From positions 310,001 to 374,000 of the forward strand of contig JASCNX010000004.1 of NCBI GenBank assembly GCA_029968055.1: DNA of 64,000 nt. The letters are read 5' to 3'. Positions within the stretch are counted from its first letter, which is position 1. The number at the start of each line of letters is the position of its first letter. The position numbers and the translations under genes were made by a program. Source of the DNA: Xenophilus aerolatus (lineage in GTDB: Bacteria; Pseudomonadota; Gammaproteobacteria; Burkholderiales; Burkholderiaceae_C). Shown piece after piece: positions 44,019 to 53,525 of the stretch. The notes under the pieces were generated by a model that was not told the DNA's origin, ran no database searches, and saw nothing but the letters and a program-made list of their open reading frames with translations.

Positions 44019-45056
44019 ATGACCTTCCTCTGGCCTCAATTCCTCTGGCTGTTGCTGGCGGTGCCCTTGCTGGTGCTGCTGTACGTGTGGCTGCTGCGCC
44101 GCAAGAAGAAGCTGGCACTGCGCTACGCCAGCCTGTCGATCGTGCGCGAGGCCATGGGCGCCGGGCAGACGGTGCGCCGCCACATCCCGCCGCTGCTCTT
44201 CCTGCTGGCCATGGTGGCGATGCTGATCGCGGCCGCCCGGCCGATGGCGGTGGTGATGCTGCCGTCGAACCAGCAGACCATCATCCTCGCAATGGACGTG
44301 TCGGGCAGCATGCGTGCCGAGGACGTCAAGCCCAACCGCCTGGTGGCGGCGCAGGATGCGGCCAAGGGCTTCATCAAGGACCTGCCGCGCAACGTGAAGG
44401 TGGGGGTGGTGGCCTTCGCCGGCAGCGCCAACGTGGCGCAGCTGCCGACCACCAACCGCGACGACCTGGTTGCCGCCATCGACTCCTTCCAGCTGCAGCG
44501 CGCCACGGCCACGGGCAACGCCATCGTGGTGTCGCTGGCCACCCTGTTCCCGGATGCGGGCATCGACGTCGGCGACTTCGGCGCCCAGAGCCGGCGCCAG
44601 GGTGTCGCGATCGAGCAGGCCGGCAAGCAGAAGAAGGAGTTCACGCCCGTGGCGCCGGGCTCCTTCACCTCGGCGGCGATCATCATGCTCACCGACGGCC
44701 AGCGCACCACGGGCGTCGACCCGCTCGATGCCGCCAAGGCCGCGGCCGACCGCGGCGTGCGCGTGTACACCGTGGGCGTGGGCACCGTCGACGGCGAGAC
44801 CATCGGCTTCGAGGGCTGGTCGATGCGGGTGCGGCTGGACGAGGAGACGCTCAAGGCCGTGGCCAAGCAGACCTCGGCCGAGTACTTCTACGCCGGCACG
44901 GCGCAGGACCTGAAGAAGGTGTACGACACGCTGAGTTCGCGCCTGACCGTGGAGAAGAAGGAGACCGAGATCTCGGCCCTCTTCGCGATGGGGGCGGCAT
45001 TGCTGGCCTTCCTGTCGGCGGCGCTGTCGTTGTTCTGGTTCAACCGGATCCTGTAG
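44019..45056 (+). CDS. VWA domain membrane protein (BatA-like)
   Basis: The 345-residue protein has N-terminal membrane segments at about 8-25 and 57-73, then a von Willebrand factor A domain with the MIDAS motif DVSGSMR at 93-99 (plus TDGQ later), and a C-terminal helix from about 322 to 340. This is the BatA arrangement in MoxR-DUF58-VWA operons. A 12-bp hairpin terminator ends the unit at 45199-45240. The start at 44019 (MTFLWPQFLW) fits; a longer upstream frame is an overlap with the DUF58 end. Confidence 0.9.
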   Translation: MTFLWPQFLWLLLAVPLLVLLYVWLLRRKKKLALRYASLSIVREAMGAGQTVRRHIPPLLFLLAMVAMLIAAARPMAVVMLPSNQQTIILAMDVSGSMRAEDVKPNRLVAAQDAAKGFIKDLPRNVKVGVVAFAGSANVAQLPTTNRDDLVAAIDSFQLQRATATGNAIVVSLATLFPDAGIDVGDFGAQSRRQGVAIEQAGKQKKEFTPVAPGSFTSAAIIMLTDGQRTTGVDPLDAAKAAADRGVRVYTVGVGTVDGETIGFEGWSMRVRLDEETLKAVAKQTSAEYFYAGTAQDLKKVYDTLSSRLTVEKKETEISALFAMGAALLAFLSAALSLFWFNRIL

Positions 45057-45078
45057 CTCCAGGCTTCGGAATACGGGC

Positions 45079-45187
45079 AGCCGAACGCAGAGGGCGCGAA
45101 GGATTCGCAGAGGGCGCAGAAGGAAGGCAAGAAGGTGGGTCTTGCGGGTCTGCGTGACCTTGTGCCCTGTGCGTTAGGGTTCGGCGT
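45079..45187. repeat. Tandem/inverted repeat region after the VWA gene
   Basis: Two adjacent 20-base units, 45086-45105 and 45106-45125, share the 12-mer CGCAGAGGGCGC. The right end (45158-45175, CCTTGTGCCCTGTGCGTT) is nearly the reverse complement of the left (AACGCAGAGGGCGCGAAGG). This looks like a small dispersed inverted-repeat element; similar sequence occurs in other betaproteobacteria, as I recall. Confidence 0.4.
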
Positions 45188-45198
45188 TCAAACGAAGT

Positions 45199-45240
45199 CG
45201 GCCCTTGCGCGTGCAAAGCGGGCGCAAGGGCCGTTCTTTT
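45199..45240 (+). terminator. Strong rho-independent terminator
   Basis: A perfect 12-bp stem, CGGCCCTTGCGC (45199-45210) / GCGCAAGGGCCG (45222-45233), is followed by TTCTTTT. It insulates the MoxR-DUF58-VWA operon from the SDR gene starting at 45267. Confidence 0.9.
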
Positions 45241-45266
45241 GACAGCAACACAAGGAGACTGATCGG

Positions 45267-46025
45267 ATGTTCGATCTCGCAGGCAAGGTCGCGCTCGTCA
45301 CGGGCGGCAACGGGGGCATCGGCCTCGGCATGGCGCTGGGGCTGGCGCAGGCGGGGGCGCGGGTGGTGGTGGCCGCACGCAACGCGCAGAAGTCGGAAGA
45401 CGCCGTGGCGCAGTTGCGCGCCGCTGGGAGCGACAGCTTCGCCGTCACGGCCGACGTGACCGACGAGGCCTCGGTGCAGGCGCTCTTCGACGCCGTGGCG
45501 GAGCGCTGCGGCCGGCTCGACATCCTGATCAACAACGCCGGCACCACGGTGCGCAAGCCGGTCGACCAGTTGCAGCTCGCGGAATGGCACCAGGTGATGG
45601 ACACCAACCTCACCAGCGCCTTTCTCTGCAGCCGGGCGGCGCACCCGGCGATGAAGCGCGCAGGCAACGGCAAGATCATCAACATCGGCTCGATGATGTC
45701 CATCTTCGGCGCGCCCTACGCGCCGGCCTACGGTGCGAGCAAGGGCGGCATCGTGCAGCTGACCAAGGCGACGGCCGCCTCGTGGGCGGCCGACGGCATC
45801 CAGGTCAACGCCATCCTGCCGGGCTGGATCGCCACCGACCTGACGGACGGCGCCCGCGCCCAGGTGCCGGGCCTCACCGAGCGCGTGGTCGCGCGCACCG
45901 CGGCCGGCCGATGGGGCCAGCCGAAGGACCTGGCCGGCACGGCGGTGTTCCTGGCCAGTTCGGCGTCGGACTTCGTCACCGGCGCCGCGATCCCGGTGGA
46001 TGGCGGCTACTCGATCGCGGCCTGA
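45267..46025 (+). CDS. SDR family oxidoreductase (FabG/gluconate dehydrogenase-like)
   Basis: This 252-residue classical SDR has the NAD(P) motif TGGNGGIGLGMAL at residues 11-23, NNAGTT, the serine of NIGSMMSIFG and the catalytic AYGASKGG (Tyr and Lys in place). It ends with VDGGYSIAA. It is likely to reduce or oxidise a sugar acid or hydroxyacyl substrate, but FabG-type proteins cannot be assigned from sequence alone. It stands alone after the strong terminator, behind a CAAGGAG site, and converges with the NUDIX gene. Confidence 0.9.
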   Translation: MFDLAGKVALVTGGNGGIGLGMALGLAQAGARVVVAARNAQKSEDAVAQLRAAGSDSFAVTADVTDEASVQALFDAVAERCGRLDILINNAGTTVRKPVDQLQLAEWHQVMDTNLTSAFLCSRAAHPAMKRAGNGKIINIGSMMSIFGAPYAPAYGASKGGIVQLTKATAASWAADGIQVNAILPGWIATDLTDGARAQVPGLTERVVARTAAGRWGQPKDLAGTAVFLASSASDFVTGAAIPVDGGYSIAA

Positions 46026-46059
46026 GTCTTCGAGCAGCGTCGGCCCGTCGCGCCCGCCA

Positions 46060-46476
46060 TCAATTCGTGGGCGATGAAGGCAGGCCGCGTTCCTCGGCCA
46101 GCCAGGCCAGCACCGGCATGGCGCCGGGCAGCACGGGTTCGACGTCCAGCGGCAATTGCTGCCAGCACATGCGCTGGCCTTCGCGCATCTCGAACTCGCC
46201 GCTCCAGGCCGTGACCTTGCACCAGTGCAGGCGCACCAGCGCGTGGGGGTAGTCGTGCTCGGTCACGCGCCAGACTTCGGCGCCAGCGATGGTGATGCCC
46301 AGTTCCTCTTCCAGCTCGCGCCGCAGGGCCTGCTCCACCGTCTCGCCGGCCTCGATCTTGCCGCCCGGGAACTCCCAGTAGCCGGCGTAGGGCTTGCCTT
46401 CCGGCCGGGTGCTGAGCAGCAGCGCGCCATCGGGCGCGATGAGGATGCCGACGGCGACCTCGGTGTGTTTTCTCAT
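46060..46476 (-). CDS. NUDIX hydrolase (MutT-like)
   Basis: The 138-residue protein has the full Nudix box GGKIEAGETVEQALRRELEEELG at residues 38-60. Length and opening (MRKHTEVAVGILIAPDGALLLSTRPEG) fit 8-oxo-dGTP diphosphatases that keep the nucleotide pool clean. It is the last gene of the secA-argJ-DUF815-NUDIX series common in Burkholderiales. A GC-rich repeat separates it from the DUF815 gene. Confidence 0.88.
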   Translation of the reverse strand: MRKHTEVAVGILIAPDGALLLSTRPEGKPYAGYWEFPGGKIEAGETVEQALRRELEEELGITIAGAEVWRVTEHDYPHALVRLHWCKVTAWSGEFEMREGQRMCWQQLPLDVEPVLPGAMPVLAWLAEERGLPSSPTN

Positions 46477-46498
46477 GCGGTTGCCTGTGTCAGGTCAT

Positions 46499-46583
46499 GC
46501 GCGGGCCGCTGCCGGGCCGCCCCAAGGCGGCCCAGCCCCCTCGGGGGGCAGCGGACCTCGCGCAGCGGGGGAGCGTGGGGGTC
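46499..46583. repeat. GC-rich structured repeat between DUF815 and NUDIX genes
   Basis: CCGCTGCC (46506-46513) pairs with GGCAGCGG (46547-46554). Inside, GGGCCGCC (46514-46521) pairs with GGCGGCCC (46526-46533), and GCCCCC (46535-46540) with GGGGGC (46544-46549). On the minus strand it begins at the DUF815 stop codon (TGACCCCCACGCTC). Very similar elements follow many genes in Comamonadaceae, from memory. Confidence 0.6.
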
Positions 46584-47451
46584 ATTGCTTGCCGGCGTAG
46601 TCGCGCGCGAACTGGTAGGCCACGCGGCCGCTGCGCGAGCCGCGCTCCAGCGCCCAGACCAGCGCCTCGGGCTTCGCCGCCTCGACGGCCGCGGCATCGA
46701 CGCCGAAGGACGACAGCCACTGCGCCACGATGGCGAGGTACTCGGCCTGGTTGAAGGGGTAGAAGCTGACCCACAGCCCGAAGCGCTCCGACAGCGAGAT
46801 CTTCTCCTCCACCACCTCGCCGGGATGGACTTCGCCATCGTCGGTGTGGGTGTAGCTGAGGTTCTCCTTCATGTACTCGGGCAGCAGGTGGCGCCGGTTG
46901 CTGGTCGCGTAGATCAGCACGTTGGCCGTCGATGCGGCCACCGAACCGTCGAGGATGGACTTGAGTGCCTTGTAGCCCGGCTCGCCCTCGTCGAAGCTCA
47001 GGTCGTCGCTGAAGACGATGAACTTCTCGGGCCGGCCCGCGACCACCTCGACGATGTCGGGGAGGTCGACCAGGTCGGCCTTGTCGACCTCGATCAGCCG
47101 CAGCCCCTGGGCCGCGAAAGCGTGCAGGCAGGCGCGTACCAGCGAGGACTTGCCCGTGCCGCGAGCCCCCGTCAGCAGCACGTTGTTGGCTGGCCTGCCC
47201 TCGACGAACTGCCGCGTGTTGCGCTCGATCTTCTCCTTCTGGACCTCGATCTCCTTGAGCGCCTCGAGCGACATGGCCGCCACGTGGCGCACCGGCTCCA
47301 GGGTGCCATGGCCCGAACTGCGCCGGCGGTAGCGCCAGGCGATCGACGCGTTCCAGTCGGCCGGGGCGGCCAGGGGCTGGGGCAGCACGGATTCGATGCG
47401 GGCCATGAGCGCCTCGGCGCGCTCGATCAGACGCTCAAATTTCTCGTTCAC
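46582..47451 (-). CDS. DUF815 family ATP-binding protein
   Basis: This 289-residue P-loop ATPase of the DUF815 (YeeL/AAA) family shows Walker A GARGTGKSS at 95-103, the Asp-containing VFSDDLSFDEGEPGYKALKS (Walker B region), a sensor ATSNRRHLLPEYM and the characteristic FGLWVSFYPFNQAEYLAIV. Its function is unknown. It lies 76 bases downstream of argJ and ahead of the NUDIX gene. The stop codon is part of the GC-rich repeat. Confidence 0.88.
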   Translation of the reverse strand: MNEKFERLIERAEALMARIESVLPQPLAAPADWNASIAWRYRRRSSGHGTLEPVRHVAAMSLEALKEIEVQKEKIERNTRQFVEGRPANNVLLTGARGTGKSSLVRACLHAFAAQGLRLIEVDKADLVDLPDIVEVVAGRPEKFIVFSDDLSFDEGEPGYKALKSILDGSVAASTANVLIYATSNRRHLLPEYMKENLSYTHTDDGEVHPGEVVEEKISLSERFGLWVSFYPFNQAEYLAIVAQWLSSFGVDAAAVEAAKPEALVWALERGSRSGRVAYQFARDYAGKQ

Positions 47452-47527
47452 GACGGTCGTCTCGAAGGGAATGAAAAGCGCCCGCGCGCAGCGGGCGATG
47501 CAAGGCTGCCGGCGACATGCGCGCCGC

Positions 47528-48757
47528 TCAGCTTCTGTAGTCGGCGTTGATCGACACGTAGTCGTGGCTGAGGTCGCAGGTCCAGACCGTGTCGCTCGCG
47601 CTGCCGCGGCCCAGGCCGATGCGCACGGTGATCTCGCTCTGCTTCATCACGCGCTGGCCGTCTTCCTCGCGGTACGCCGGGTGGCGGCCGCCCTGGGTGG
47701 CCACGTGCACGTCGTCCAGGTGCAGCTCGATGCCGGTCTGGTCGAGGTCCGCGATGCCGGCGTAGCCGACGGCCGCGAGGATGCGCCCCAGATTCGGGTC
47801 GCTGGCGTAGAAGGCGGTCTTGACCAGCGGCGAATGCGCGACCGCGTAGGCGACCTGGCGGCACTCGGCGGCGTCGCGTCCGCCCTCGACGCGCACGGTG
47901 ATGAACTTGGTGGCGCCTTCACCGTCGCGCACGATGGCCTGGGCCAGATCGCGGGCCACGGCCTCCATGGCCTCGGCCAGCTGCCGGCCTTCGTCGCTGT
48001 CGAGCGAGTCGATGGGCGCGTTCGCGGCCTTCTGGGTGGCGACGACGACGAAGGAGTCGTTGGTCGACGTGTCGCCGTCGATGGTCACGCGGTTGAAGGA
48101 GCCTTCGGCCAGGCGCAGCGCGAGCGGCTGCATCAGCGCCGGAGCGATGCGCGCGTCGGTCGCCAGGAAACCCAGCATCGTGGCCATGTTCGGCCGGATC
48201 ATGCCTGCGCCCTTGCTGATGCCGGTGATCGTGACCGTGGCGCTGCCCAGCTGCACCTGCCGGCTGAAGGCCTTGGGCACGGTGTCGGTGGTCATGATGC
48301 CCTCGGCGGCGCGCGCCCAGTGGTCGGGCGCGGCATCGGCCAGTGCCGCGGGCAGCGCCGCCTCGATGCGCTCGGTGGGCAGCGGCTCCATGATCACGCC
48401 GGTCGAGAAGGGCAGGATCTGCTCGGGCGCCACCTCGAGCTTGCGCGCCAGCGCGATGCAGGTGGAACGCGCGCGGGCCAGGCCGTCGGCGCCGGTGCCC
48501 GCGTTGGCGTTGCCGGTGTTGATGACGATGGCGCGGATGCCGAAGTCGCGTGCCAGGTGGTCGCGGCAGACCTGCACCGGCGCGGCGCAGAAGCGGTTCT
48601 GCGTGAACACGCCGCCCACGGCCGCGCCCTCGTCGAGCAGCATCACCGTGAGGTCCTTGCGGTTGGCCTTGCGCACGCCGGCCTCGGCGACGCCGATGCG
48701 CACGCCGGCGACGGGACGGAGGCTGGCGGGATCGGGGGGCGAGAGATGAACGGGCAT
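47528..48757 (-). CDS. argJ: Bifunctional glutamate N-acetyltransferase / N-acetylglutamate synthase
   Basis: ArgJ, 409 residues, recycles the acetyl group in arginine synthesis, acting on N-acetylornithine and glutamate. It self-cleaves before Thr193 in the segment [19 protein letters not shown], giving alpha and beta chains. Also present are [11 protein letters not shown] and the C-terminal [16 protein letters not shown]. It lies 38 bases after secA on the same strand. The ATG at 48757 ([10 protein letters not shown]) fits; the longer frame upstream runs antisense-like into secA in another frame. Confidence 0.97.
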   Translation of the reverse strand: MPVHLSPPDPASLRPVAGVRIGVAEAGVRKANRKDLTVMLLDEGAAVGGVFTQNRFCAAPVQVCRDHLARDFGIRAIVINTGNANAGTGADGLARARSTCIALARKLEVAPEQILPFSTGVIMEPLPTERIEAALPAALADAAPDHWARAAEGIMTTDTVPKAFSRQVQLGSATVTITGISKGAGMIRPNMATMLGFLATDARIAPALMQPLALRLAEGSFNRVTIDGDTSTNDSFVVVATQKAANAPIDSLDSDEGRQLAEAMEAVARDLAQAIVRDGEGATKFITVRVEGGRDAAECRQVAYAVAHSPLVKTAFYASDPNLGRILAAVGYAGIADLDQTGIELHLDDVHVATQGGRHPAYREEDGQRVMKQSEITVRIGLGRGSASDTVWTCDLSHDYVSINADYRS

Positions 48758-48795
48758 GGTCGTCGTCGGCCTGGGAAGGATGCGGGAAGGTCGGG

Positions 48796-51573
48796 TCAGG
48801 TCAGCTTGCCGTGGCAGTGCTTGAACTTCTTGCCGCTGCCGCACGGGCACGGGTCGTTGCGACCCACGCGCGCGAAGGCGGCGGCGCCGGCCGGCAGTGC
48901 GGCGGCGGCGATGCGGCGCTGGCTTTCCTCGTCCACGCGCACCTCGGCCTCGCCGGTCTCGGTCGGCGCGGTGTAGGTGATGTTGGAGATGTTCTCGCCG
49001 CGGCTTTCCATGGCGTCGGCGGCCTCCTCCAGCTGTTCGCTGGACTGCACGCGCACGTTCATGAGCTGGCGCGTCACCTCGTTCTTCACCGAGTCGAGCA
49101 GCTGGCCGAAGAGCTCGAAGGCCTCGCGCTTGTACTCCTGCTTGGGCTGCTTCTGCGCATAGCCGCGCAGGTGGATGCCCTGGCGCAGGTAGTCCAGCGC
49201 GGCCAGGTGCTCGCGCCAGTGGGTGTCGATGCTCTGCAGCAGCACCATGCGCTCGAACTGGGTGAAGTTCTCCTGGCCGACCGACGCGACCTTGGCGTCG
49301 TAGGCGGCGTTGGCGGCGGCGAGGACCTTCTCGACCACGTCCTCGTCCGACACGGCGCTGGAAGCCTCGACCTCCTTGACCAGCGGCAGCTCGATGCCCC
49401 AGTCGTTGGCCAGCGCCTGCTCCAGGCCTGCCAGGTCCCACTGCTCCTCGACCGACTCGGCCGGCACGTACTGGCGTGCCAGGTCGGTGAAGCAGCCTTC
49501 GCGCAGCGCCGCGATCTGGGCCGTGAGCGCCGCGGCATCGAGGATCTCGTTGCGCTGCTGGTAGATGACCTTGCGCTGGTCGTTGGCCACGTCGTCGTAC
49601 TCGAGCAGCTGCTTGCGCACGTCGAAGTTGCGGGCCTCGACCTTGCGCTGCGCGCTCTCGATGCTGCGCGTGACGATGCCGGCCTCGATGGCCTCGCCGT
49701 CGGGCATCTTCAGGCGCTCCATGATGGCGCGCACGCGGTCGCCCGCGAAGATGCGCATCAGCGGATCGTCCAGGCTCAGGTAGAAGCGCGAGGAGCCCGG
49801 GTCGCCCTGGCGGCCAGAGCGGCCGCGCAGCTGGTTGTCGATGCGGCGCGATTCGTGCCGCTCGGTGGCGATGATGCGCAGGCCGCCCAGCGAGGTGACG
49901 AACTCGTGGTCCTTCTGCCAGTTGGCGCGCAGGTCGGCGACCTCGGCCTGGCGGGTCGCCTCGTCCTTGCTGTCGTCGGCCTCGATCGCCTCGACGATCT
50001 TCTCGACGTTGCCGCCCAGCACGATGTCGGTGCCGCGGCCCGCCATGTTGGTGGCGATGGTGATCATCTTCGGCCGCCCCGCCTGGGCGACGATGTCGGC
50101 CTCGCGCGCGTGCTGCTTGGCGTTGAGCACCTGGTGCGGCAGGCCGGCCTGGGTCAGCAGGCCATCGATGATCTCGGAGTTCTCGATCGACGAGGTGCCC
50201 ACCAGCACCGGTTGGCCGCGCTCGTAGCACTCGCGGATGTCCTGGATCGCGGCGTCGTACTTTTCCTTGGTGGTCTTGTAGACGCGGTCGAGCTGGTCGT
50301 CGCGCTTGCTCGGGCGATTCGGCGGGATGATCACGGTCTCGAGACCGTAGATCTCCTGGAACTCGTACGCTTCGGTGTCGGCCGTGCCGGTCATGCCGGC
50401 CAGCTTGTTGTACAGGCGGAAGTAGTTCTGGAAGGTGATCGAGGCGAGCGTCTGGTTCTCGGCCTGGATGTCCACGCCTTCCTTGGCTTCCACGGCCTGG
50501 TGCAGGCCGTCGCTCCAGCGCCGGCCGCTCATCAGGCGACCGGTGAATTCGTCGACGATCACGACCTCACCGTTCTGCACCACGTAATGCTGGTCGCGGT
50601 GGTACAGGTGCCGCGCACGCAGCGCGGCATTGAGGTGGTGCATCAGCGTGATGTTCGCCGGGTCGTACAGCGACGCGCCCTCGGGCAGCAGCTTGAACTC
50701 GGCCAGGATCTGCTCGGCCTTTTCGTGGCCGTCTTCGGTCAGGAAGACCTGGTGCGACTTCTCGTCGACCGTAAAGTCGCCCGGCGTGATCACGCCTTCG
50801 CCCGTGCGCGGATCGGCTTCGCCTTCCTGGCGCGTGAGCAGCGGCACCACCTTGTTGATGGCCAGGTACAGCTCGGTGTGGTCCTCGGCCTGGCCGCTGA
50901 TGATCAGGGGCGTGCGGGCCTCGTCGATCAGGATCGAGTCCACCTCGTCGACGATCGCGAAGTTCAGGGCCCGCTGCACGCGGTCGCCCGACTCGTAGAC
51001 CATGTTGTCGCGCAGGTAGTCGAAGCCGTACTCGTTGTTGGTGCCGTAGGTGATGTCGGAACCGTAGGCGGCCTGCTTCTCCTCGCGCGGCATGTTGGGC
51101 AGGTTGATGCCCACCGACAGGCCGAGGAAGTTGTACAGGCGCCCCATCCAGGTCGCGTCGCGGCTGGCGAGGTAGTCGTTCACCGTGACCACATGCACGC
51201 CCTGGCCCGTCAGCGCGTTCAGGTAGACGGGCAGCGTGGCGGTCAGCGTCTTGCCCTCGCCCGTGCGCATTTCGGAGATCTTGCCGTAGTGCAGGGCCAT
51301 GCCGCCGAGCATCTGCACATCGAAATGGCGCATCTTCATGACGCGCTTGGAGCCTTCGCGCACGGTGGCAAAGGCTTCGGGCAGGATGTCGTCGAGCGGT
51401 TCGCCGCGGCCGATGCGCTCCTTGAACTCCTGCGTCTTGGCGCGCAGTGCATCGTCGCTCAGCTGCTCGAACTGGGGCTCGAGCGCGTTGATGCGGTCGA
51501 CCGTCTTGCGATACTGCTTGAGGAGACGGTCGTTGCGACTGCCGAACAGTCGGGTCAGGAAGTTGGTGGCCAT
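48796..51573 (-). CDS. secA: Protein translocase ATPase SecA
   Basis: SecA drives preproteins through SecYEG. The 925-residue protein has Walker A MRTGEGKT at 102-109, Walker [22 protein letters not shown], the helicase motifs [17 protein letters not shown] and [10 protein letters not shown], and the C-terminal zinc-binding SecB site [14 protein letters not shown]. The start at 51573 ([16 protein letters not shown]) is standard; an upstream in-frame extension is not family-like. No secM-like leader was found upstream. It is followed by argJ, then DUF815 and NUDIX genes. Confidence 0.98.
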   Translation of the reverse strand: MATNFLTRLFGSRNDRLLKQYRKTVDRINALEPQFEQLSDDALRAKTQEFKERIGRGEPLDDILPEAFATVREGSKRVMKMRHFDVQMLGGMALHYGKISEMRTGEGKTLTATLPVYLNALTGQGVHVVTVNDYLASRDATWMGRLYNFLGLSVGINLPNMPREEKQAAYGSDITYGTNNEYGFDYLRDNMVYESGDRVQRALNFAIVDEVDSILIDEARTPLIISGQAEDHTELYLAINKVVPLLTRQEGEADPRTGEGVITPGDFTVDEKSHQVFLTEDGHEKAEQILAEFKLLPEGASLYDPANITLMHHLNAALRARHLYHRDQHYVVQNGEVVIVDEFTGRLMSGRRWSDGLHQAVEAKEGVDIQAENQTLASITFQNYFRLYNKLAGMTGTADTEAYEFQEIYGLETVIIPPNRPSKRDDQLDRVYKTTKEKYDAAIQDIRECYERGQPVLVGTSSIENSEIIDGLLTQAGLPHQVLNAKQHAREADIVAQAGRPKMITIATNMAGRGTDIVLGGNVEKIVEAIEADDSKDEATRQAEVADLRANWQKDHEFVTSLGGLRIIATERHESRRIDNQLRGRSGRQGDPGSSRFYLSLDDPLMRIFAGDRVRAIMERLKMPDGEAIEAGIVTRSIESAQRKVEARNFDVRKQLLEYDDVANDQRKVIYQQRNEILDAAALTAQIAALREGCFTDLARQYVPAESVEEQWDLAGLEQALANDWGIELPLVKEVEASSAVSDEDVVEKVLAAANAAYDAKVASVGQENFTQFERMVLLQSIDTHWREHLAALDYLRQGIHLRGYAQKQPKQEYKREAFELFGQLLDSVKNEVTRQLMNVRVQSSEQLEEAADAMESRGENISNITYTAPTETGEAEVRVDEESQRRIAAAALPAGAAAFARVGRNDPCPCGSGKKFKHCHGKLT

Positions 51574-51796
51574 GGATGCGGGATCGGCACAAGCTTGCGG
51601 ATGCAGGCCAGGCAGGTCGAAGAGCCTAAGATAAGGTGAATGAGTTGGGCACGCCGGCCGCCGATGCAAGGGCACCGGCCCGGACGCACCGAACCGGGTT
51701 CGGCACATCCCGAGCGTCGACCGGGCAGGCCCCACCGGCGCCTTCGCCGGTGAATCGACCATTTTAGACCGCCTCGCCTTCGCCCTTCAGAGCCCC

Positions 51797-52102
51797 ATGA
51801 CCCGCCGCTCCCAAGCCTTCACCCTGCAGCAGGCCAGCGAGGAATCGCCCACGCTGGCCGGCCTGATGGCACGCGCGCGGGACGGGCAGATGCGCCTGCA
51901 GACGATCCTGCCCCTGCTGCCTGCCGAGATGCGCCCGGCCCTTCAGGCCGGCCCCAGCGAGGACGGCAGCTGGTGCATCCTCGTCAAGGGCAACGCGGTC
52001 GCGGCCAAGCTGCGCCAGATGAGCCCGATGCTGTTGGCGCACCTGCGTACGAAGGGGTGGGAGGTGACAGCCATCCGCATCAAGGTGCAGGGCCGGCCCT
52101 GA
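51797..52102 (+). CDS. DUF721 (DciA-like) protein
   Basis: This short protein (101 aa) has the DUF721 features: the helical MARARDGQMRLQTILPLLPAEMRPAL segment followed by a KH-like fold (SWCILVKGNAVAAKLRQMSPMLLAHLRTKGWEV). DUF721 members include DciA, the replacement loader of DnaB helicase, and betaproteobacteria lacking DnaC carry one next to secA. It is divergent from secA by 223 bases. Assignment to DciA itself is inference. Confidence 0.6.
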   Translation: MTRRSQAFTLQQASEESPTLAGLMARARDGQMRLQTILPLLPAEMRPALQAGPSEDGSWCILVKGNAVAAKLRQMSPMLLAHLRTKGWEVTAIRIKVQGRP

Positions 52103-52124
52103 GGGGTGCCGCGGGGGCGGGGAC

Positions 52125-52200
52125 TGGTGCCGCTTGTCGGAATCGAACTGACGACCTACCGCTTACAAGGCGGGTGCTCTACCAACTGAGCTAAAGCGGC
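52125..52200 (-). tRNA. tRNA-Thr (anticodon TGT)
   Basis: Read on the minus strand, GCCGCTT pairs with AAGCGGC to form the acceptor stem; the D-arm GCTC...GAGC, anticodon loop CTTGTAA (anticodon TGT, reads ACA) and T-loop TTCGATT are present, and CCA is encoded. Two weak pairs are visible: a C.T pair at the top of the anticodon stem and an A.C pair in the T-stem. Confidence 0.95.
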
Positions 52201-52253
52201 GCGAAACGGATTCTAGCCAGCGGCCCATGGCCGCCCGCTGTGGCAAAGCGCGG

Positions 52254-52781
52254 CTACTTGACGCGCTTGAGCGCGGGACGCGCACCGCCGCCCGACGGGC
52301 GTGGCGGCTCGTCGTCGGGCGAGTCGGTCGGGGCATCGACGGCCGCTGTCTCCTCGCCGTCGGTGACGAGGTGAACGACGCGTGCCTCGCCGTCGCCGTT
52401 GCCGCGTGAGGCATCCCGCAGCGGCGAAGCCTTAGCGGCGGCGCCCGCCTCGCCCGGCAAGGGCGCGGGAAAGGCCATGCCCTGCCCGCTTTCGCGGGCA
52501 TAGATGGCCACCACGCGACCCACGGGCACGAGGATGTCGCGCGCCGTGCCCGCGAAGCGGGCCTTGAACTCGATGAACTCGTTGCCCAGCTTCAACGCGC
52601 TGGTGGCGTCGTAGCTGATGTTCAGCACGATCTCGCCGTTCTTGACGTACTCGCGCGGCACCTGCACCGAATCGTCGACCTGCACCGCCACGTAAGGCGT
52701 GAACCCGTGGTCCGTGCACCATTCGTACAGGGCACGGATGAGGTAGGGCCGCAGCGAAGACGACTCGAGTGCGTTGATCAT
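52254..52781 (-). CDS. sspB: ClpXP protease specificity-enhancing factor SspB
   Basis: SspB, 175 residues, tethers ssrA-tagged proteins to ClpXP. It has the typical start SLRPYLIRALYEWCTDHGFTPYV, the substrate-binding NISYDATSALKLGNEFIEFKARF, and PVGRVVAIYARE. A disordered linker leads to the C-terminal ClpX-binding tail (RPALKRVK). It is downstream of sspA by 35 bases on the same strand, the classical sspAB order. The ATG at 52781 (MINALESSSLRPY) is the normal start. tRNA-Thr lies beyond it. Confidence 0.94.
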   Translation of the reverse strand: MINALESSSLRPYLIRALYEWCTDHGFTPYVAVQVDDSVQVPREYVKNGEIVLNISYDATSALKLGNEFIEFKARFAGTARDILVPVGRVVAIYARESGQGMAFPAPLPGEAGAAAKASPLRDASRGNGDGEARVVHLVTDGEETAAVDAPTDSPDDEPPRPSGGGARPALKRVK

Positions 52782-52816
52782 GGTGGCAGCAGAACGGAAC
52801 GGCTCGATCGGACGGG

Positions 52817-53428
52817 TTACTTGCGCATCACCTTCTCGGAAGGCGTCAGCGCTTCGATGTACGCGGGGCGCGAGAAGATGCGCTCGGCGTACTTCAGCAG
52901 CGGGGCAGCGTTCTTGCTCAGGTCGATGCCGTAGTAGTCGAGGCGCCACAGCAGCGGCGCGATCGCCACGTCGAGCATCGAGAAGTTCTCGCCCAGCATG
53001 TACTTGTTCTTGAGAAACACCGGCGCCAGCTGCGTCAGCCGGTCGCGGATGTGCGAACGGGCCTTCTCGAGCGCCTTGTCGTTGCCCTTGACGCTGCGGT
53101 TCTCCAGCGTCGACACGTGGACGAAGAGCTCCTTCTCGAAATTGAGCAGGAACAGGCGCACGCGGGCGCGGTCGACCGGGTCGCCGGGCATGAGCTGCGG
53201 ATGCGGGAAGCGCTCGTCGATGTACTCGTTGATGATGTTCGACTCGTACAGGATCAGGTCGCGTTCGACCAGGATCGGGACCTGGCCGTACGGGTTCATC
53301 ACGCTGATGTCTTCGGGCTTGTTGTACAGGTCGACGTCGCGGATCTCGAAATCCATGCCCTTCTCGAACAGCACGAAACGGCAGCGGTGGGAGAAAGGAC
53401 AGGTCGTTCCGGAATACAGCACCATCAT
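52817..53428 (-). CDS. sspA: Stringent starvation protein A (GST-fold, RNA polymerase-associated)
   Basis: The 203-residue glutathione-S-transferase-like protein begins MMVLYSGTTCPFSHRCRFVLFEKGM and contains NPYGQVPILVERDLILYESNIINEYIDERFPHPQLMP, both typical for SspA. SspA binds RNA polymerase in stationary-phase and acid stress responses and lacks GST enzymatic residues. It is downstream of petC and separated from it by a strong terminator, while sspB follows immediately. Confidence 0.95.
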   Translation of the reverse strand: MMVLYSGTTCPFSHRCRFVLFEKGMDFEIRDVDLYNKPEDISVMNPYGQVPILVERDLILYESNIINEYIDERFPHPQLMPGDPVDRARVRLFLLNFEKELFVHVSTLENRSVKGNDKALEKARSHIRDRLTQLAPVFLKNKYMLGENFSMLDVAIAPLLWRLDYYGIDLSKNAAPLLKYAERIFSRPAYIEALTPSEKVMRK

Positions 53429-53442
53429 GGCGAAAGGCTCCT

Positions 53443-53483
53443 AAAAATCAAAAAGAGTGGGATGCATGGATGGCATCCCACTC
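53443..53483 (-). terminator. Strong terminator of the petABC operon
   Basis: An 11-bp perfect stem, GAGTGGGATGC / GCATCCCACTC at 53455-53465 and 53473-53483, is followed on the minus strand by TTTTTGATTTTT. It lies 42 bases past petC, ahead of sspA. Confidence 0.92.
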
Positions 53484-53525
53484 CCGAGGAAGGACGCGGG
53501 TCCGGCAAGCGGACCGCGCTCGCAT

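Noticed and set aside
43957-44022. 21-codon ATG frame between the DUF58 and VWA genes
   Set aside because: No family resemblance and too short; it may help translational coupling but cannot be supported as a gene.
48811-51639. 942-codon open frame on the plus strand opposite secA
   Set aside because: A shadow of secA; low-complexity composition and no recognisable motifs.
51574-51796. SecM-like arrest peptide or leader before secA
   Set aside because: No short frame with an arrest motif was seen on the minus strand.
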